From IMG/VR virus record IMGVR_UViG_3300023179_000177, positions 1 through 46,116 of that record: DNA of 46,116 nt; one strand, given 5' to 3'. A program made the translations under genes and the position numbers. The stretch is from a virus. Under the pieces are notes generated by a model. The model made no database searches. It was not told the DNA's origin and was given only the letters and a program-made list of their open reading frames with translations. Shown in pieces: positions 30,422 to 40,001 of the stretch. Position 1 is the stretch's first letter. The number at the start of each line of letters is the position of its first letter.

Positions 30422-31753
30422 TTACAAGGCGGTTGCGCGGGTCTCGAGGCGCAGATAGCGGGTCTGGCCAAGGGACGTCTGCGGAACAACGTTGCTTACG
30501 TAGGCATCGCTGACTGCGGTCGAGCCGACGTTCGATGCCGTCTTGGCATACGAGATCGTCGTGCTGGTCACAGCAGTGACGGTGAACGTACCATTGAAGG
30601 TTGCGTCAACGCCAACGACCTTGATCGTCTCGCCGACGAAGATCCCGTGGGCAGCGCCCGTGGTGATCGTCGCAACGTTGGACGTGAGGGCCTTGTTGGT
30701 GATGACAGCAGCCTTGTCGCGGCCACTGTACTCGCTGACAGCAGCTTCACCCATGATCATAGCGCCGAAGCGGAGCTTGTAACCAATGAGTGCACGCTGG
30801 CTGAGCGGGTCGGTGTGGTCGCCACCAGGAGCAACGAAGTACGTCTGCATCGTCTGCGAGTCGCCGACGACGAATGCGTCAGGACCGAAGAAGAGTGCCG
30901 AGTAAATCGTGATCGGTGCCGAGGAGCTGTTGTTCTGGGTGAACGTCTTCGCGTCGTTGGCGACGAGGAAACGGACGCCAGAGTAGGCTCCAATTTCACC
31001 CGACAGCATGTCAAGCGGCTGGGTGTACTTCGTAGCTTCAAGGAAGCCGTGTCCCGAAGTATCCGTCAGCAAGTCGAACTGCTGATTTGGGTGAATGATG
31101 CAGCGATAGAAACCATCCGGGAACGGAGGAATGTTCGCTGCCTTGAGTCGGGCAACAGCCTTCTTGACCTCAAGCCCATTGAGCTTGTAGTCCTGTCGTG
31201 CTGCGCCTTCGCCAATGTTGTTGAGCGTTGCGTCGGCAAGGCCGAGACGGGTTGTAACCGCCGTGCCATCCGAAGACTTCGATGCGTAGTAAACGCGGGC
31301 CGTGCCGGCGTTCATTACGTCTCGGACGATCGCGTCCATTGACTTAGCAGCGGCGAACGAAACGCGCTCCGCTGCAATGCTGACCAGGTCGTGTGGTGAG
31401 TCGAGCTGAGCAATGTCAGAAAGGCTCGTGTACGAACCGTACTGCTTCACTGAGAAGTACTCAGTCGTCACCGACAGGTTAATCGTCGGATCAGGCGTGA
31501 CACCTTCAGAAAGCTCGGTCAGGTTGTGGGAAATATCCGGGTAACGCACGTAGCGAATCCGGTCGGTGCCCTTAACGAACTGCCCTGGAACGTAGTTCCC
31601 TGGCACAAGGTGCACCATTCGGCTCCGGAGTTCCTGCGCGATCTGCTGAGAAACAAGTTCCTGAACGAGCTTCTGGAAGGCATTGGCCTCAGAGCCGTTG
31701 AAGGAGTTCAAGTTATTCAGTGCAGGACCGGAGAGAGTTGTGGACGTTGCCAT
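30422..31753 (-). CDS. Major capsid protein (N4-gp56 family) with added C-terminal beta domain
   Basis: 443 residues. 'LVQELVSQQIAQELRSRMVHLVPG', 'RIRYVRYPDI', 'ELSEGVTPDPTINLSVTTEYFSVKQYGSYTSLSDIAQLDSP' and 'YKLNGLEVKKAVARLKAANIPPFPDGFYRCIIHPNQQFDL' follow the N4-gp56-family HK97-fold capsid pattern. The core ends near residue 345. Residues about 351-420 (NKALTSNVATITTGAAHGIF, VGVDATFNGTFTVTAVT, SYAKTASNV) form a small beta domain common in other phage structural proteins; here it probably sits on the capsid surface as a built-in decoration. ATG 31753 follows AGGAG. It lies directly behind the scaffold gene. Confidence 0.9.
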   Translation of the reverse strand: MATSTTLSGPALNNLNSFNGSEANAFQKLVQELVSQQIAQELRSRMVHLVPGNYVPGQFVKGTDRIRYVRYPDISHNLTELSEGVTPDPTINLSVTTEYFSVKQYGSYTSLSDIAQLDSPHDLVSIAAERVSFAAAKSMDAIVRDVMNAGTARVYYASKSSDGTAVTTRLGLADATLNNIGEGAARQDYKLNGLEVKKAVARLKAANIPPFPDGFYRCIIHPNQQFDLLTDTSGHGFLEATKYTQPLDMLSGEIGAYSGVRFLVANDAKTFTQNNSSSAPITIYSALFFGPDAFVVGDSQTMQTYFVAPGGDHTDPLSQRALIGYKLRFGAMIMGEAAVSEYSGRDKAAVITNKALTSNVATITTGAAHGIFVGETIKVVGVDATFNGTFTVTAVTSTTISYAKTASNVGSTAVSDAYVSNVVPQTSLGQTRYLRLETRATAL

Positions 31754-31763
31754 ACTTTATCTC

Positions 31764-32315
31764 CTAAAGTTCAGCCCACGGGTTACCAATGACGCGTAGT
31801 GCCTCCTTGATATCCTCAGGCTTCATCTGCTTCTCCTTTGCGACATTCTTCTTAGGACTGTTCGCATCGGATACTGTTTCGGTGGAACCGCCACCGATAG
31901 CGGATTTCATGAACTTTTCGAATGCGGCTGCCTGAGCCTCCTGATCCAACTCTTTCACCTGCTCCGCAAATTCGAAGTAGGTTGGGTACTTGGACTTCAG
32001 ACGCTCTCGCTCGAACTCGGCCTTGGTAGCTTGTAGCTCCTTCTCCAGTTCTCGCGCTCGGCGCTCCGCCTTCTCAAATTCTGACAGGGAGGCTTCCTCT
32101 TGGGCAGCCTTCCACTTTGCCAGCTCTTCGTACTTGGCCCGGAACTCATCGGCTGCCTTCTTTGCCGTCGTGAGTGCCTGGTCCTTTCCTGCAAGACGAC
32201 GCTTCCAAGTGGCAATGTCTTCCTCTGGCTCAGTGGCCTGCGGCTCTGGAGCGGGCTGCTCCACCGCTGGCGACTGATCCTTGGTCGCATCTGCGACTTG
32301 ATCTAGCTCGGCCAT
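31764..32315 (-). CDS. Capsid scaffolding protein
   Basis: 183 residues, highly charged and helical. The N-terminus is Pro/Glu-rich and disordered (PAVEQPAPEPQATEPEED). Residues 35-130 form a long Lys/Glu coiled coil ('AKKAADEFRAKYEELAKWKA', 'FEKAERRARELEKELQATKA'). The C-terminus has 'MKPEDIKEALRVIG'. Composition, length and position just ahead of the major capsid gene are those of phage scaffolds, which fill the procapsid and leave before packaging. No protease motif is visible in it. ATG 32315 has AAAGGAG eight bases upstream. Confidence 0.88.
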   Translation of the reverse strand: MAELDQVADATKDQSPAVEQPAPEPQATEPEEDIATWKRRLAGKDQALTTAKKAADEFRAKYEELAKWKAAQEEASLSEFEKAERRARELEKELQATKAEFERERLKSKYPTYFEFAEQVKELDQEAQAAAFEKFMKSAIGGGSTETVSDANSPKKNVAKEKQMKPEDIKEALRVIGNPWAEL

Positions 32316-32352
32316 GCTTGGCTCTCCTTTACTAACTATTGGTAGGAACTGC

Positions 32353-35300
32353 CTACCGCAGCGTTGTTATTGCGTTTCCGGTATCTTCTTTCTTGTAACC
32401 GGAAAGTATCTCTTGTAGGCCACTGATTGCAGTGCTTGCGCCGCCGAACAATCCTGTATCGCTGAATGCCTTAGGCACTTCACCGAACATGCTCGCCGCC
32501 GTCAACTGATCGTAGCCCTGTCGAGAGACGGTAGAGATAGACCGCCTCAACCAACCTGGGACACCCACACCAATATCGTCTGGGTGACCTGGGATTAGTT
32601 GCGATAGAAGGAATAGATAGTCCGGTCGCTGCATCCCCTTTGCCTCAAAGTCAGGTGCAAAACCCTCGCTTGCAAGGTACTCTGTGATCTTGCTGTATGC
32701 CTGGTATCCAGCGCCTGGAGCGATGGCACCAAACGGTCGCCAGAACAGGAAGCGAGTAGCTTCTGGGAGAACCTTACCGAACATATACGATAGTGGATAC
32801 AGACCTAGGAACTGATGGTTCATGGTGCGCTCTACCAAGCCACGATCTGGATTAAAGTAATTGACCTTATCCATCTGTCGTGCCGCTTCTTGATAGCGGA
32901 ACTTTGTGGCCCTGAAGAACGCCTCCTCTGCTCCGTGATCCTGAATCAATGTGATCGCAGAGTCGTGTAGCGTACGTGCAATGCGCCTTGTTTGCGACTG
33001 GATACCAACTCCGCGCATCTTTAGAAGGTTATTTACAACGGAGTTGATCTGTGCGGTGGCGTCCGCGGTGCTCATGTTGAACAATCCGTTGCCGCCTGCT
33101 CGGTCAAAGATTTCCTGAACCACAGCTCCCATACTTCGGAACTTCATGCCGTACCTACGACCATGCGCGAGCGCCTGCATGACGTCATCAAAGCGCTCTG
33201 CCTCGAACAACTGCGGAGCCCATGTCCTATACAGTTCACGAACAATCAACTCGTCAAGCTGAGACTTTGTTGCTTGGCGACCAAGGCCATTAATCACTTC
33301 ATCTTTAAACTTGGTGACTGCCTGGTTTAGATTCTTGTAAGATTCAGATCCCTTAATACCATCTACACCATATGTTGGCAAATCTCGCTTGACCAAGCGT
33401 GCTGCGTCTTCTACTTCGCGCAGGTTCTTCTCAAGCTGAGTTACCTCGTACCCTGCTGCCCTTGCTTCGTCAACCACATTGATGCGAGCAAGCCGCACGA
33501 AGTCTCGCGGCCTTCCGTTAAGCAGCAACTGCATAGCCTCTGGGCTTTCAGAGAATGGGGTGAATACTTCAGCAGACGCTCTAGCTCGAGCAAGGCCAGT
33601 TGCTGAAGGACGCACGGCCCATCCGTATCCAGGAGGAGTAAGATGGTCGAAAGCCTCTCCGCCCCAGCCTAGGTCAACCGCTCGTCGGTGTTCGCCAAGA
33701 TAGCCAAGGAACATGTCAAGTTCGTCATTGCCGTATCGAGCCGCCAGTTTTACGTAGTGATCCGGGTTTGCCTTGGCGATATGAGCAGCCCAATCCTCAG
33801 CAGTAGTTTTGATTGCCATCATGTCTCGATGGGCTTCCTTAAACTCTGCGATGTTGTCAAGGATGCTGCCGCTACCGCTCTTGCGCAGTCGGCGGATCAT
33901 GCTGATCACACTATCTTCGCTGATTGACTCAACGAGCGTGCTTGGAATACCACTGCGGCTGGCGACCATAGTTCCGAAAGCGGCTTCGTGCATGTTCTTT
34001 GCAATCGTAGATCCGCGCTCTCCAAGCATGTTTCGAATAGCTTGTGGATCTGCAATAATCTTGAAGCCACCCTCACCATCCGGCACGCGCTTGCTGAATC
34101 CTGCCTTGATGAGCGACTGCTCCATGTCTGCTCGCCTAATACCGCGAGCCTCTCCAAAGAACGGAGACTCAATGACTTCTTGAATCCAGAAGAGTGGGTT
34201 GTAAGCGTACTTAAGTGTAGGGTAGAAATTTTCTGAGATAACTGCAATGGCCTTGCCCATGCCAATGCCTGGAATTCCATTGGCCTTGATTTGTCCGGTA
34301 ATCCATTGCGTTACACCAGACGTAGTAACATCGCCAGCATATGCGCGAAGTATCGCTGTGTCAATATCTAAGCGAGGATTTCCGCTAGCCACTGCGTCTG
34401 ACAACCGCTTAACCCAACTGTCACCAGGGTTCAACTCTCGGATCGCAGCATCTGCTGCGTTCTCAATGTCTGACTTTCCACCGAAGGAGCTAACCAGACC
34501 GCGTGTCCCCACTCGCTTCTGCGCTGCTAGTTCGTTGATCTTTGCATCAAAGAGCGCAATCTCGTCTGGAGTCATATACGGAGCCAGGACAGACACAAGC
34601 TTTTGTCGTGCTCGTCCAGTAATCTCAGACTGATACGTTGCGCCAAACATCCGGCGTAGAGAGTTACCAAAGAATCCTTCGGTTGGTCGGTTTTTAAAGA
34701 CATGCAGTCCATCGACAAAGTCTGAAGTGATGTCTACGTACGGCATGGTTGTCTGCATGACAATCTTGCGAACAGTTCCCAAGGCTGGATCTGGGACGCT
34801 CATCGTTGTCGGAACCTTGATGATACCGTCTTCCGGCGCAATCCCCAACCTATACCCTGATGCGCGGACCGAATCGTCGAGACCGCTGATGTCGGCTGCG
34901 TTGCCACCTGCTGCTACCCATGCGTTCTTTACGGCAACAAGGTCTCCCTCTTTGGCCGCAACAAATGCTGCATCGTTTGCAAGAGATGAATCAAGCAAAG
35001 CCTTAACCTGCCCAGGTGTAGCTGCCCCACCTCTAGATCCGTACTCTAGATTGCGGACATCAGCAAACTGTTCGGCAGCATGCCTGGCCCAGATCGCCAA
35101 TGCAGAATTTGGATCAAACGTCGCGCTCCTGCCAAGGATTGGCCGCAATGCTGCAATCATCTTATCAGGTAGCCCAAGTGCTGCTAGATCGTCAACTGTT
35201 GTGCTTGCGTTATTGAGCATGGCATGAGCCTGCAGCCACTTGCTAACTTCTGTATCAATAAGGCTGTCTGCCCTAAGAATAGTAAGACGTGCAACTTTTC

Positions 35301-37284
35301 CATTGCCAGCAATGATGCGCATCTGGTCATCTGTGATGATCCTGCCAGTTAGACGCTGCACTTCTTTCTTTGCAGCGGCTTTCTTGACATCGTTCATCGC
35401 ATCAAATCCTTGAGCCACAGAGAATACGCGTCGCACATTCCCGGCTCGATTGATTACGAAGCCGTATCGAAGGTGACGTGCAAGAGCCATTTGTCGCCCA
35501 AGCTCTGCGCGTAGTTTGAGATTCTCTGTAACAACACCGGTTTCACTGAAGTACTTACCGCCAACAATGCGACCATTCTCAAACCTGGCTCCGCCAAGCC
35601 ACGTATTAGCAATATAGTCCAGCTGCTCTGGCGTTGCAACAACTCGCTTTCCAAAACTTGAGATGGCGGTAGACGATGCATTTGCAAGTTCGTCCGCAAC
35701 ACCGATAATGTCTGTGGTCACAATGTTATTTGCACGCAGAGTGCTAACAGCGACGGATTCATCTACTGCACCCTGAACAAGAAGACCAGTCATACGCTTA
35801 GTCATCTCATCGGCATGTTGAGCAAGAGTATCGCTGGCTGTTGTCTGCCAATCAACTTTGTCAAGCCCACGCTGAGTGACTGCACTAGAGCGCAAGCCGT
35901 TCGTACGTCGCGCCTTCCACAGCTTTAGGTCCCCAGCATCCGGGTTGAGCCGCATGTTATCTGCCTGGGCAGAGGCAGTATCAAGGATTGATGTAACCTC
36001 GTAGTCAAGCGCCAGCTCATCTGTCATATACTTTTGCTGAAGGCTGCGGCCCTCAGCCGACGCCTGCTTGATTAGATACTGAGTTACTCCAGTATCAATC
36101 TCACCTGCAAGGTACATTTGTCGTGCCTTGAGTACGTCTGACACAAGCGTTTCTGTAGCAGCTGCTGCCTCGTCTGAAACGCCAGCGAACTCAATGTCTC
36201 GCACAGTTGACAGTGCGGTCTGCTGGCTGGCAAGCCCAAGGCGACGAGCAGCGATTCTCTCCACACCCTTAGGGAACGGACCCTGAGCAATTGTATCAAT
36301 TGTCTCATAGGCTCCAGGCATTGCCTTATTTATTGCCTCTGTAATCTTCCAGGCAAATGCACCCTTTACGGCGTCGGACACGCCACGGACCTTGTCGAAT
36401 AGCCCTGCGTGCATGTCTGCAATATACTTGTACTTAGAAAGACCGCCAAGTGGGCGACCAGATGCTTCCATAGCCTGAACAAGCCTAATCTTCCTGGACA
36501 GGTCAAGGCCGACTCCAGCGCGTAGGGACTTAGGTAGCTTTGAGATAACAGTTGCTGCACCCTTATATCCAAGTGCGGCCCCACCTGCAAGTCCTGCAAC
36601 GCCAAGTCCTGCACCCGCGACTGCGCCGCCGCCAACCCCGACAACCTTTAGGGCTGCCGGAAGTGCGGCTACTTTGCCAAAGACAAATGGCGTAAGGTTA
36701 AGAGGGTCTAGAAGCAGTGATGCCGCAAGGTTCATGGTCCTATCGTCTGAGAACGATCGACCAGTCTCTCGCATGTACTCGACAATTTTTTGATTATCTG
36801 TGCCCATGTTCATCATCCCCTGAATGTCGTCAGGTAGATCTTCCTTGCGAGTGAACATAAGCCGCATGGTTGCGCCAATGTCTTGCACGAATCTGCCAGG
36901 TCCGCCAATCCAATCTAGGATGGTTCCGCCGATCCCGCCAACAACCTTGCCTGGACCTTCGGCGTAAGCTCTTGCCGGGCCGAAGGTGTTGATCATTTCT
37001 GATACGCCAGCCATGGCTCCGCCGACACCTTCTGCCAACATTCCGATTCCTCGGATCGGCAGGCTTGCTCCATAGCTTAGAAGGTCTGGAGATCCGGCAA
37101 CGCCTGGCTCACCAGTCTGAGCATTTACGTCGCGTGATGGGTCGTACTGTAGTTGCTGGCCAACCTCGTTAACCCTTCCAAAGTCAATCGTTGCCTTGGC
37201 TGGGTTTATCCCTATGCGGATATCTCGACTAAGGATAGGATCATATGGGTCGGGAGCATTCGTAGGCTGGTATTTAAATGGCAC
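32353..37284 (-). CDS. Very large probable virion protein between portal and scaffold (1643 aa), GTG start
   Basis: Not recognised. GTG 37284 has GAGG six bases upstream. N-terminal residues 1-110 are Pro/Gly/Asp-rich. A Gly/Ala hydrophobic run lies at about 205-250 (VVGVGGGAVAGAGLGVAGLAGGAALG), capable of inserting into a membrane. The remaining 1400 residues are helical with Ala/Arg/Lys. There is no lysozyme, SLT, protease or RNA-polymerase motif. Size, the hydrophobic patch and the location between portal and scaffold suggest an internal (ejection) protein. A tape measure is unlikely since there are no tail-tube genes beside it. Confidence 0.65.
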   Translation of the reverse strand: MPFKYQPTNAPDPYDPILSRDIRIGINPAKATIDFGRVNEVGQQLQYDPSRDVNAQTGEPGVAGSPDLLSYGASLPIRGIGMLAEGVGGAMAGVSEMINTFGPARAYAEGPGKVVGGIGGTILDWIGGPGRFVQDIGATMRLMFTRKEDLPDDIQGMMNMGTDNQKIVEYMRETGRSFSDDRTMNLAASLLLDPLNLTPFVFGKVAALPAALKVVGVGGGAVAGAGLGVAGLAGGAALGYKGAATVISKLPKSLRAGVGLDLSRKIRLVQAMEASGRPLGGLSKYKYIADMHAGLFDKVRGVSDAVKGAFAWKITEAINKAMPGAYETIDTIAQGPFPKGVERIAARRLGLASQQTALSTVRDIEFAGVSDEAAAATETLVSDVLKARQMYLAGEIDTGVTQYLIKQASAEGRSLQQKYMTDELALDYEVTSILDTASAQADNMRLNPDAGDLKLWKARRTNGLRSSAVTQRGLDKVDWQTTASDTLAQHADEMTKRMTGLLVQGAVDESVAVSTLRANNIVTTDIIGVADELANASSTAISSFGKRVVATPEQLDYIANTWLGGARFENGRIVGGKYFSETGVVTENLKLRAELGRQMALARHLRYGFVINRAGNVRRVFSVAQGFDAMNDVKKAAAKKEVQRLTGRIITDDQMRIIAGNGKVARLTILRADSLIDTEVSKWLQAHAMLNNASTTVDDLAALGLPDKMIAALRPILGRSATFDPNSALAIWARHAAEQFADVRNLEYGSRGGAATPGQVKALLDSSLANDAAFVAAKEGDLVAVKNAWVAAGGNAADISGLDDSVRASGYRLGIAPEDGIIKVPTTMSVPDPALGTVRKIVMQTTMPYVDITSDFVDGLHVFKNRPTEGFFGNSLRRMFGATYQSEITGRARQKLVSVLAPYMTPDEIALFDAKINELAAQKRVGTRGLVSSFGGKSDIENAADAAIRELNPGDSWVKRLSDAVASGNPRLDIDTAILRAYAGDVTTSGVTQWITGQIKANGIPGIGMGKAIAVISENFYPTLKYAYNPLFWIQEVIESPFFGEARGIRRADMEQSLIKAGFSKRVPDGEGGFKIIADPQAIRNMLGERGSTIAKNMHEAAFGTMVASRSGIPSTLVESISEDSVISMIRRLRKSGSGSILDNIAEFKEAHRDMMAIKTTAEDWAAHIAKANPDHYVKLAARYGNDELDMFLGYLGEHRRAVDLGWGGEAFDHLTPPGYGWAVRPSATGLARARASAEVFTPFSESPEAMQLLLNGRPRDFVRLARINVVDEARAAGYEVTQLEKNLREVEDAARLVKRDLPTYGVDGIKGSESYKNLNQAVTKFKDEVINGLGRQATKSQLDELIVRELYRTWAPQLFEAERFDDVMQALAHGRRYGMKFRSMGAVVQEIFDRAGGNGLFNMSTADATAQINSVVNNLLKMRGVGIQSQTRRIARTLHDSAITLIQDHGAEEAFFRATKFRYQEAARQMDKVNYFNPDRGLVERTMNHQFLGLYPLSYMFGKVLPEATRFLFWRPFGAIAPGAGYQAYSKITEYLASEGFAPDFEAKGMQRPDYLFLLSQLIPGHPDDIGVGVPGWLRRSISTVSRQGYDQLTAASMFGEVPKAFSDTGLFGGASTAISGLQEILSGYKKEDTGNAITTLR

Positions 37285-37292
37285 GCACTACC

Positions 37293-40001
37293 TCACAACT
37301 TGATTGGGCCGCCAGAACCTCTGACAGGAGATTGAGCAGTTGTTTTAATTGAGTTAACCAAACCGCCACCAAGGTTCCTGAAGAAGTAATCTTGACCGCC
37401 AATCTGGTCTCGGACAGGGCCAAGATTAATTGGCTGCGGCTGAGGCGGGGTAGGCGGGTTAATGTTAGGTATAGCTGGTGGCGGAGAGTTAGGCGGCAAA
37501 ACAGTTGGCATAATCCCCGAATTATCCATCCACTGTTGACTACCGTAACCGAACACTGGGACTGGGGCAGGTGAGTTCGGCGGGAACGCGCTTTGGTTAA
37601 TATACGACAGGTCTGGAACTTGTCCGCCAACCGAATCGATAAGTTTCTCAGTAAATGCCGCTTGCGCTGGGTCAACCAACTTTGGCTTAATAATGTCTGT
37701 AACCATACCAAGAAGCTTGCCAGTCTTATCCTGCACTCCGAACCTAGTAAGATACGACTTAACTGCAGCATCAAGGTTCCCGGTGTAATCAATTGGTATC
37801 TGAGACAAGATCTTTTGCGCGTAGGTGGCGGCCATGTCGCGGACAGTGTTGTTCGATCCGGTTGTGTCCTTGCCAACAGTAACTATCCTATTATACCACT
37901 CTGAACCTTTAGAATTATATCCAGAGATTAGCCACTGATTAAACCTTGTTCCTCCAAGTTCTGCTGCCAAGGCTGTGCTGATCGTAATGACTCCGCCTGA
38001 GTTTGTGCTCATTACTCTTGGGGTGGTGCCAGCGATACCTGTATCGCCCATAAATGATTCCAAGTCAGGAAGTGTCAGCCTAAATGTGTTTCCGTTAGAA
38101 ACAAACTCAAGATAGTCGTTATTGTCCATTGATGACCCAGTAGAGCTGGCAAAGTTAGACCCACCTGGAATTGGGACATAGTACAGCGTCTGGCCGTTGA
38201 TCGTAACCTCTGACCCTGGGGCATTTTTTACTTCAGTTAAGACCTTTTCTCGCTTCACATAAATGAGTTCGTTTGGGTTGCCAGTTGTGCTAAATGTGGA
38301 GTACGATGGATCGCTTGCGACTAATGTGGTCTGCACTGGAACCATCTGGGTCTGCCTAGACCGTGGGTCAAATTGGTAGGCAAACACCAAGTTGGGATCT
38401 GCATCAACCTCAGCCACCATAGAAGCAGTTACAGAGCCACCAAAAACTGTGCCAATCGTAGCAGTTCCGCCACCAGCAATTCCTAACGATAGGTTGCTCC
38501 TAATGGTTCCGTTGCTCATCGAGTTCAGGGCTGTTGCAACAAGTTGCAGTGCGCTGTCGTTTGAGTTCCAGTAATCATTAATATTGGTTGACAAAAGACC
38601 TAGGCTTGTAATTACGGACTGGCGGTCCAGTCCAGTAGCTGAGGCAACCTCGTCAACGAAGTCCGACATGTTTGTTGACTGAGTACCAGGAAACAGGTCA
38701 ATAAGATTGCCGCTGGAGATGCGCGATACTTGGTCGGCAAGGATGATATCCTCGTACCTATCTAGCTCGGAAACCGCCGTTGCCGCACCCTTCCATGCAT
38801 TAAACTCTGCAGTAAACTTATATGGGTCAGCAGAGAACGGCTGATTAATCGAACCGCCTGCCTGGTTTATTGATGTGGTAAAGGCAGTTGTCGCCGTTTG
38901 CATGGCAACGTTGTACGTTCCCTTTGCTGACTCCTGGGAGATAATGCCGCTTAGTTGTCGAAGAAGTTTAGTTTCCTCAACGAATCCCGCAGCGTAAAGG
39001 GATTGTACCTCGTCAGAGAATGCATTAATCTTATCGTAGAATGTGTCAATAGTTCCCTGATCCCACCCTGCTGCTAGGCCAGCATCTTGAATGAGGGTAG
39101 ACAGAGACTTCCCGCTGTTGGCATCAAATAGGTTTAACAGACTTACTAGCCAGTCTTGCCCGTCTCCGCGAATCTCTGCCTTGACAGCCTCTGCAGCAGT
39201 TTTGCTGGCGAAGAACCTGTCTACAATTGGAGATACTAGAGATTGGATAGACTTTGCCAAAGCAAGCTGTTCGTCCTTAATCCTAGCTCCGACTGCATCA
39301 ATGCGGGCCTTGGCTGCGTCTGCCTTGCTGCGCTCCTGCGCATCTGCTCGTGCATTTAGGATCTGCTGGTACTGCTGGCTGCTTTCGGTAAACCCGGCTG
39401 CTTTTGCCCTCTCAAGTTCCTTGTTGTAAAATTCTACAAGGCTCGCCGCACTGGTTGTCCCAGCCTTATACTTTCTAATAAGGTCAGCTGCAGTAAAGTC
39501 ATGGGAAGCTGTAAACTTAGCTAGTTGAATTCGGCTCTTGTCGGCGTCTGTCATGCTTGGGTCTGCTGCAATTTTGTCCAGTATGTTTTCGTATTCGCCC
39601 AAATCAAGTGGACCAGTTCCGCTTCCGCCGAAAAGCGTACGATCAACAGATGTACCGTAAGCGTACGCGCTGCGCGCTAGGTCTTCCTTATCTTTCAAAG
39701 AGCTAAGGCGGAACTGCTCAGCTCGTTGCATAAGGCGGTCATACCCAGTGCTGTCACCAGTATCGCGTGCCAGTTCTGCTTGTGAAACATACCAAGCATA
39801 TACAGCATCTGAGGTGGCAGCATTTGTGTTGCCGCCAGATGTGAAGTTATTCCGCGTGGTGCCGCTACGCATGTTGTTGGCGTAGGCGGTAAGCATTGCC
39901 TCTTCTTGGTTGTTGCGCTCCTCACGAAGCAAGGAGTAGATCAGGGCGCTCATGTTCTGAGACCCAGCGCTAGTTCGTGCAAATCGTCCTTGTCGTGCCA
40001 T
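37293..40001 (-). CDS. Large probable virion protein downstream of portal (902 aa)
   Basis: Not recognised. Residues 1-330 are helical and Ala/Gln-rich ('LIYSLLREERNNQEEAMLTA', 'AKAAGFTESSQQYQQILNARADAQERSKADAAKARIDAVG'). The centre (about 470-700) is Ser/Thr/Gly-rich beta. The C-terminus (about 830-902) is a disordered Pro/Asn segment (PPNSPPPAIPNINPPTPPQP). No catalytic motif. ATG 40001 shares a base with the portal stop and has GGAGG upstream, so it is coupled to the portal. Together with the 1643-residue protein it may build an internal core or ejection apparatus. This is inferred from place and composition only. Confidence 0.6.
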   Translation of the reverse strand: MARQGRFARTSAGSQNMSALIYSLLREERNNQEEAMLTAYANNMRSGTTRNNFTSGGNTNAATSDAVYAWYVSQAELARDTGDSTGYDRLMQRAEQFRLSSLKDKEDLARSAYAYGTSVDRTLFGGSGTGPLDLGEYENILDKIAADPSMTDADKSRIQLAKFTASHDFTAADLIRKYKAGTTSAASLVEFYNKELERAKAAGFTESSQQYQQILNARADAQERSKADAAKARIDAVGARIKDEQLALAKSIQSLVSPIVDRFFASKTAAEAVKAEIRGDGQDWLVSLLNLFDANSGKSLSTLIQDAGLAAGWDQGTIDTFYDKINAFSDEVQSLYAAGFVEETKLLRQLSGIISQESAKGTYNVAMQTATTAFTTSINQAGGSINQPFSADPYKFTAEFNAWKGAATAVSELDRYEDIILADQVSRISSGNLIDLFPGTQSTNMSDFVDEVASATGLDRQSVITSLGLLSTNINDYWNSNDSALQLVATALNSMSNGTIRSNLSLGIAGGGTATIGTVFGGSVTASMVAEVDADPNLVFAYQFDPRSRQTQMVPVQTTLVASDPSYSTFSTTGNPNELIYVKREKVLTEVKNAPGSEVTINGQTLYYVPIPGGSNFASSTGSSMDNNDYLEFVSNGNTFRLTLPDLESFMGDTGIAGTTPRVMSTNSGGVITISTALAAELGGTRFNQWLISGYNSKGSEWYNRIVTVGKDTTGSNNTVRDMAATYAQKILSQIPIDYTGNLDAAVKSYLTRFGVQDKTGKLLGMVTDIIKPKLVDPAQAAFTEKLIDSVGGQVPDLSYINQSAFPPNSPAPVPVFGYGSQQWMDNSGIMPTVLPPNSPPPAIPNINPPTPPQPQPINLGPVRDQIGGQDYFFRNLGGGLVNSIKTTAQSPVRGSGGPIKL

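Noticed and set aside
30407-31342. 311-codon plus-strand frame opposite the capsid gene
   Set aside because: Arg/Val/Glu-biased composition of an antisense shadow; the capsid frame is certain.
32353-40001. Tape measure proteins
   Set aside because: No tail tube, chaperone or terminator genes beside them, and they are between portal and scaffold rather than before the Dit-like gene.
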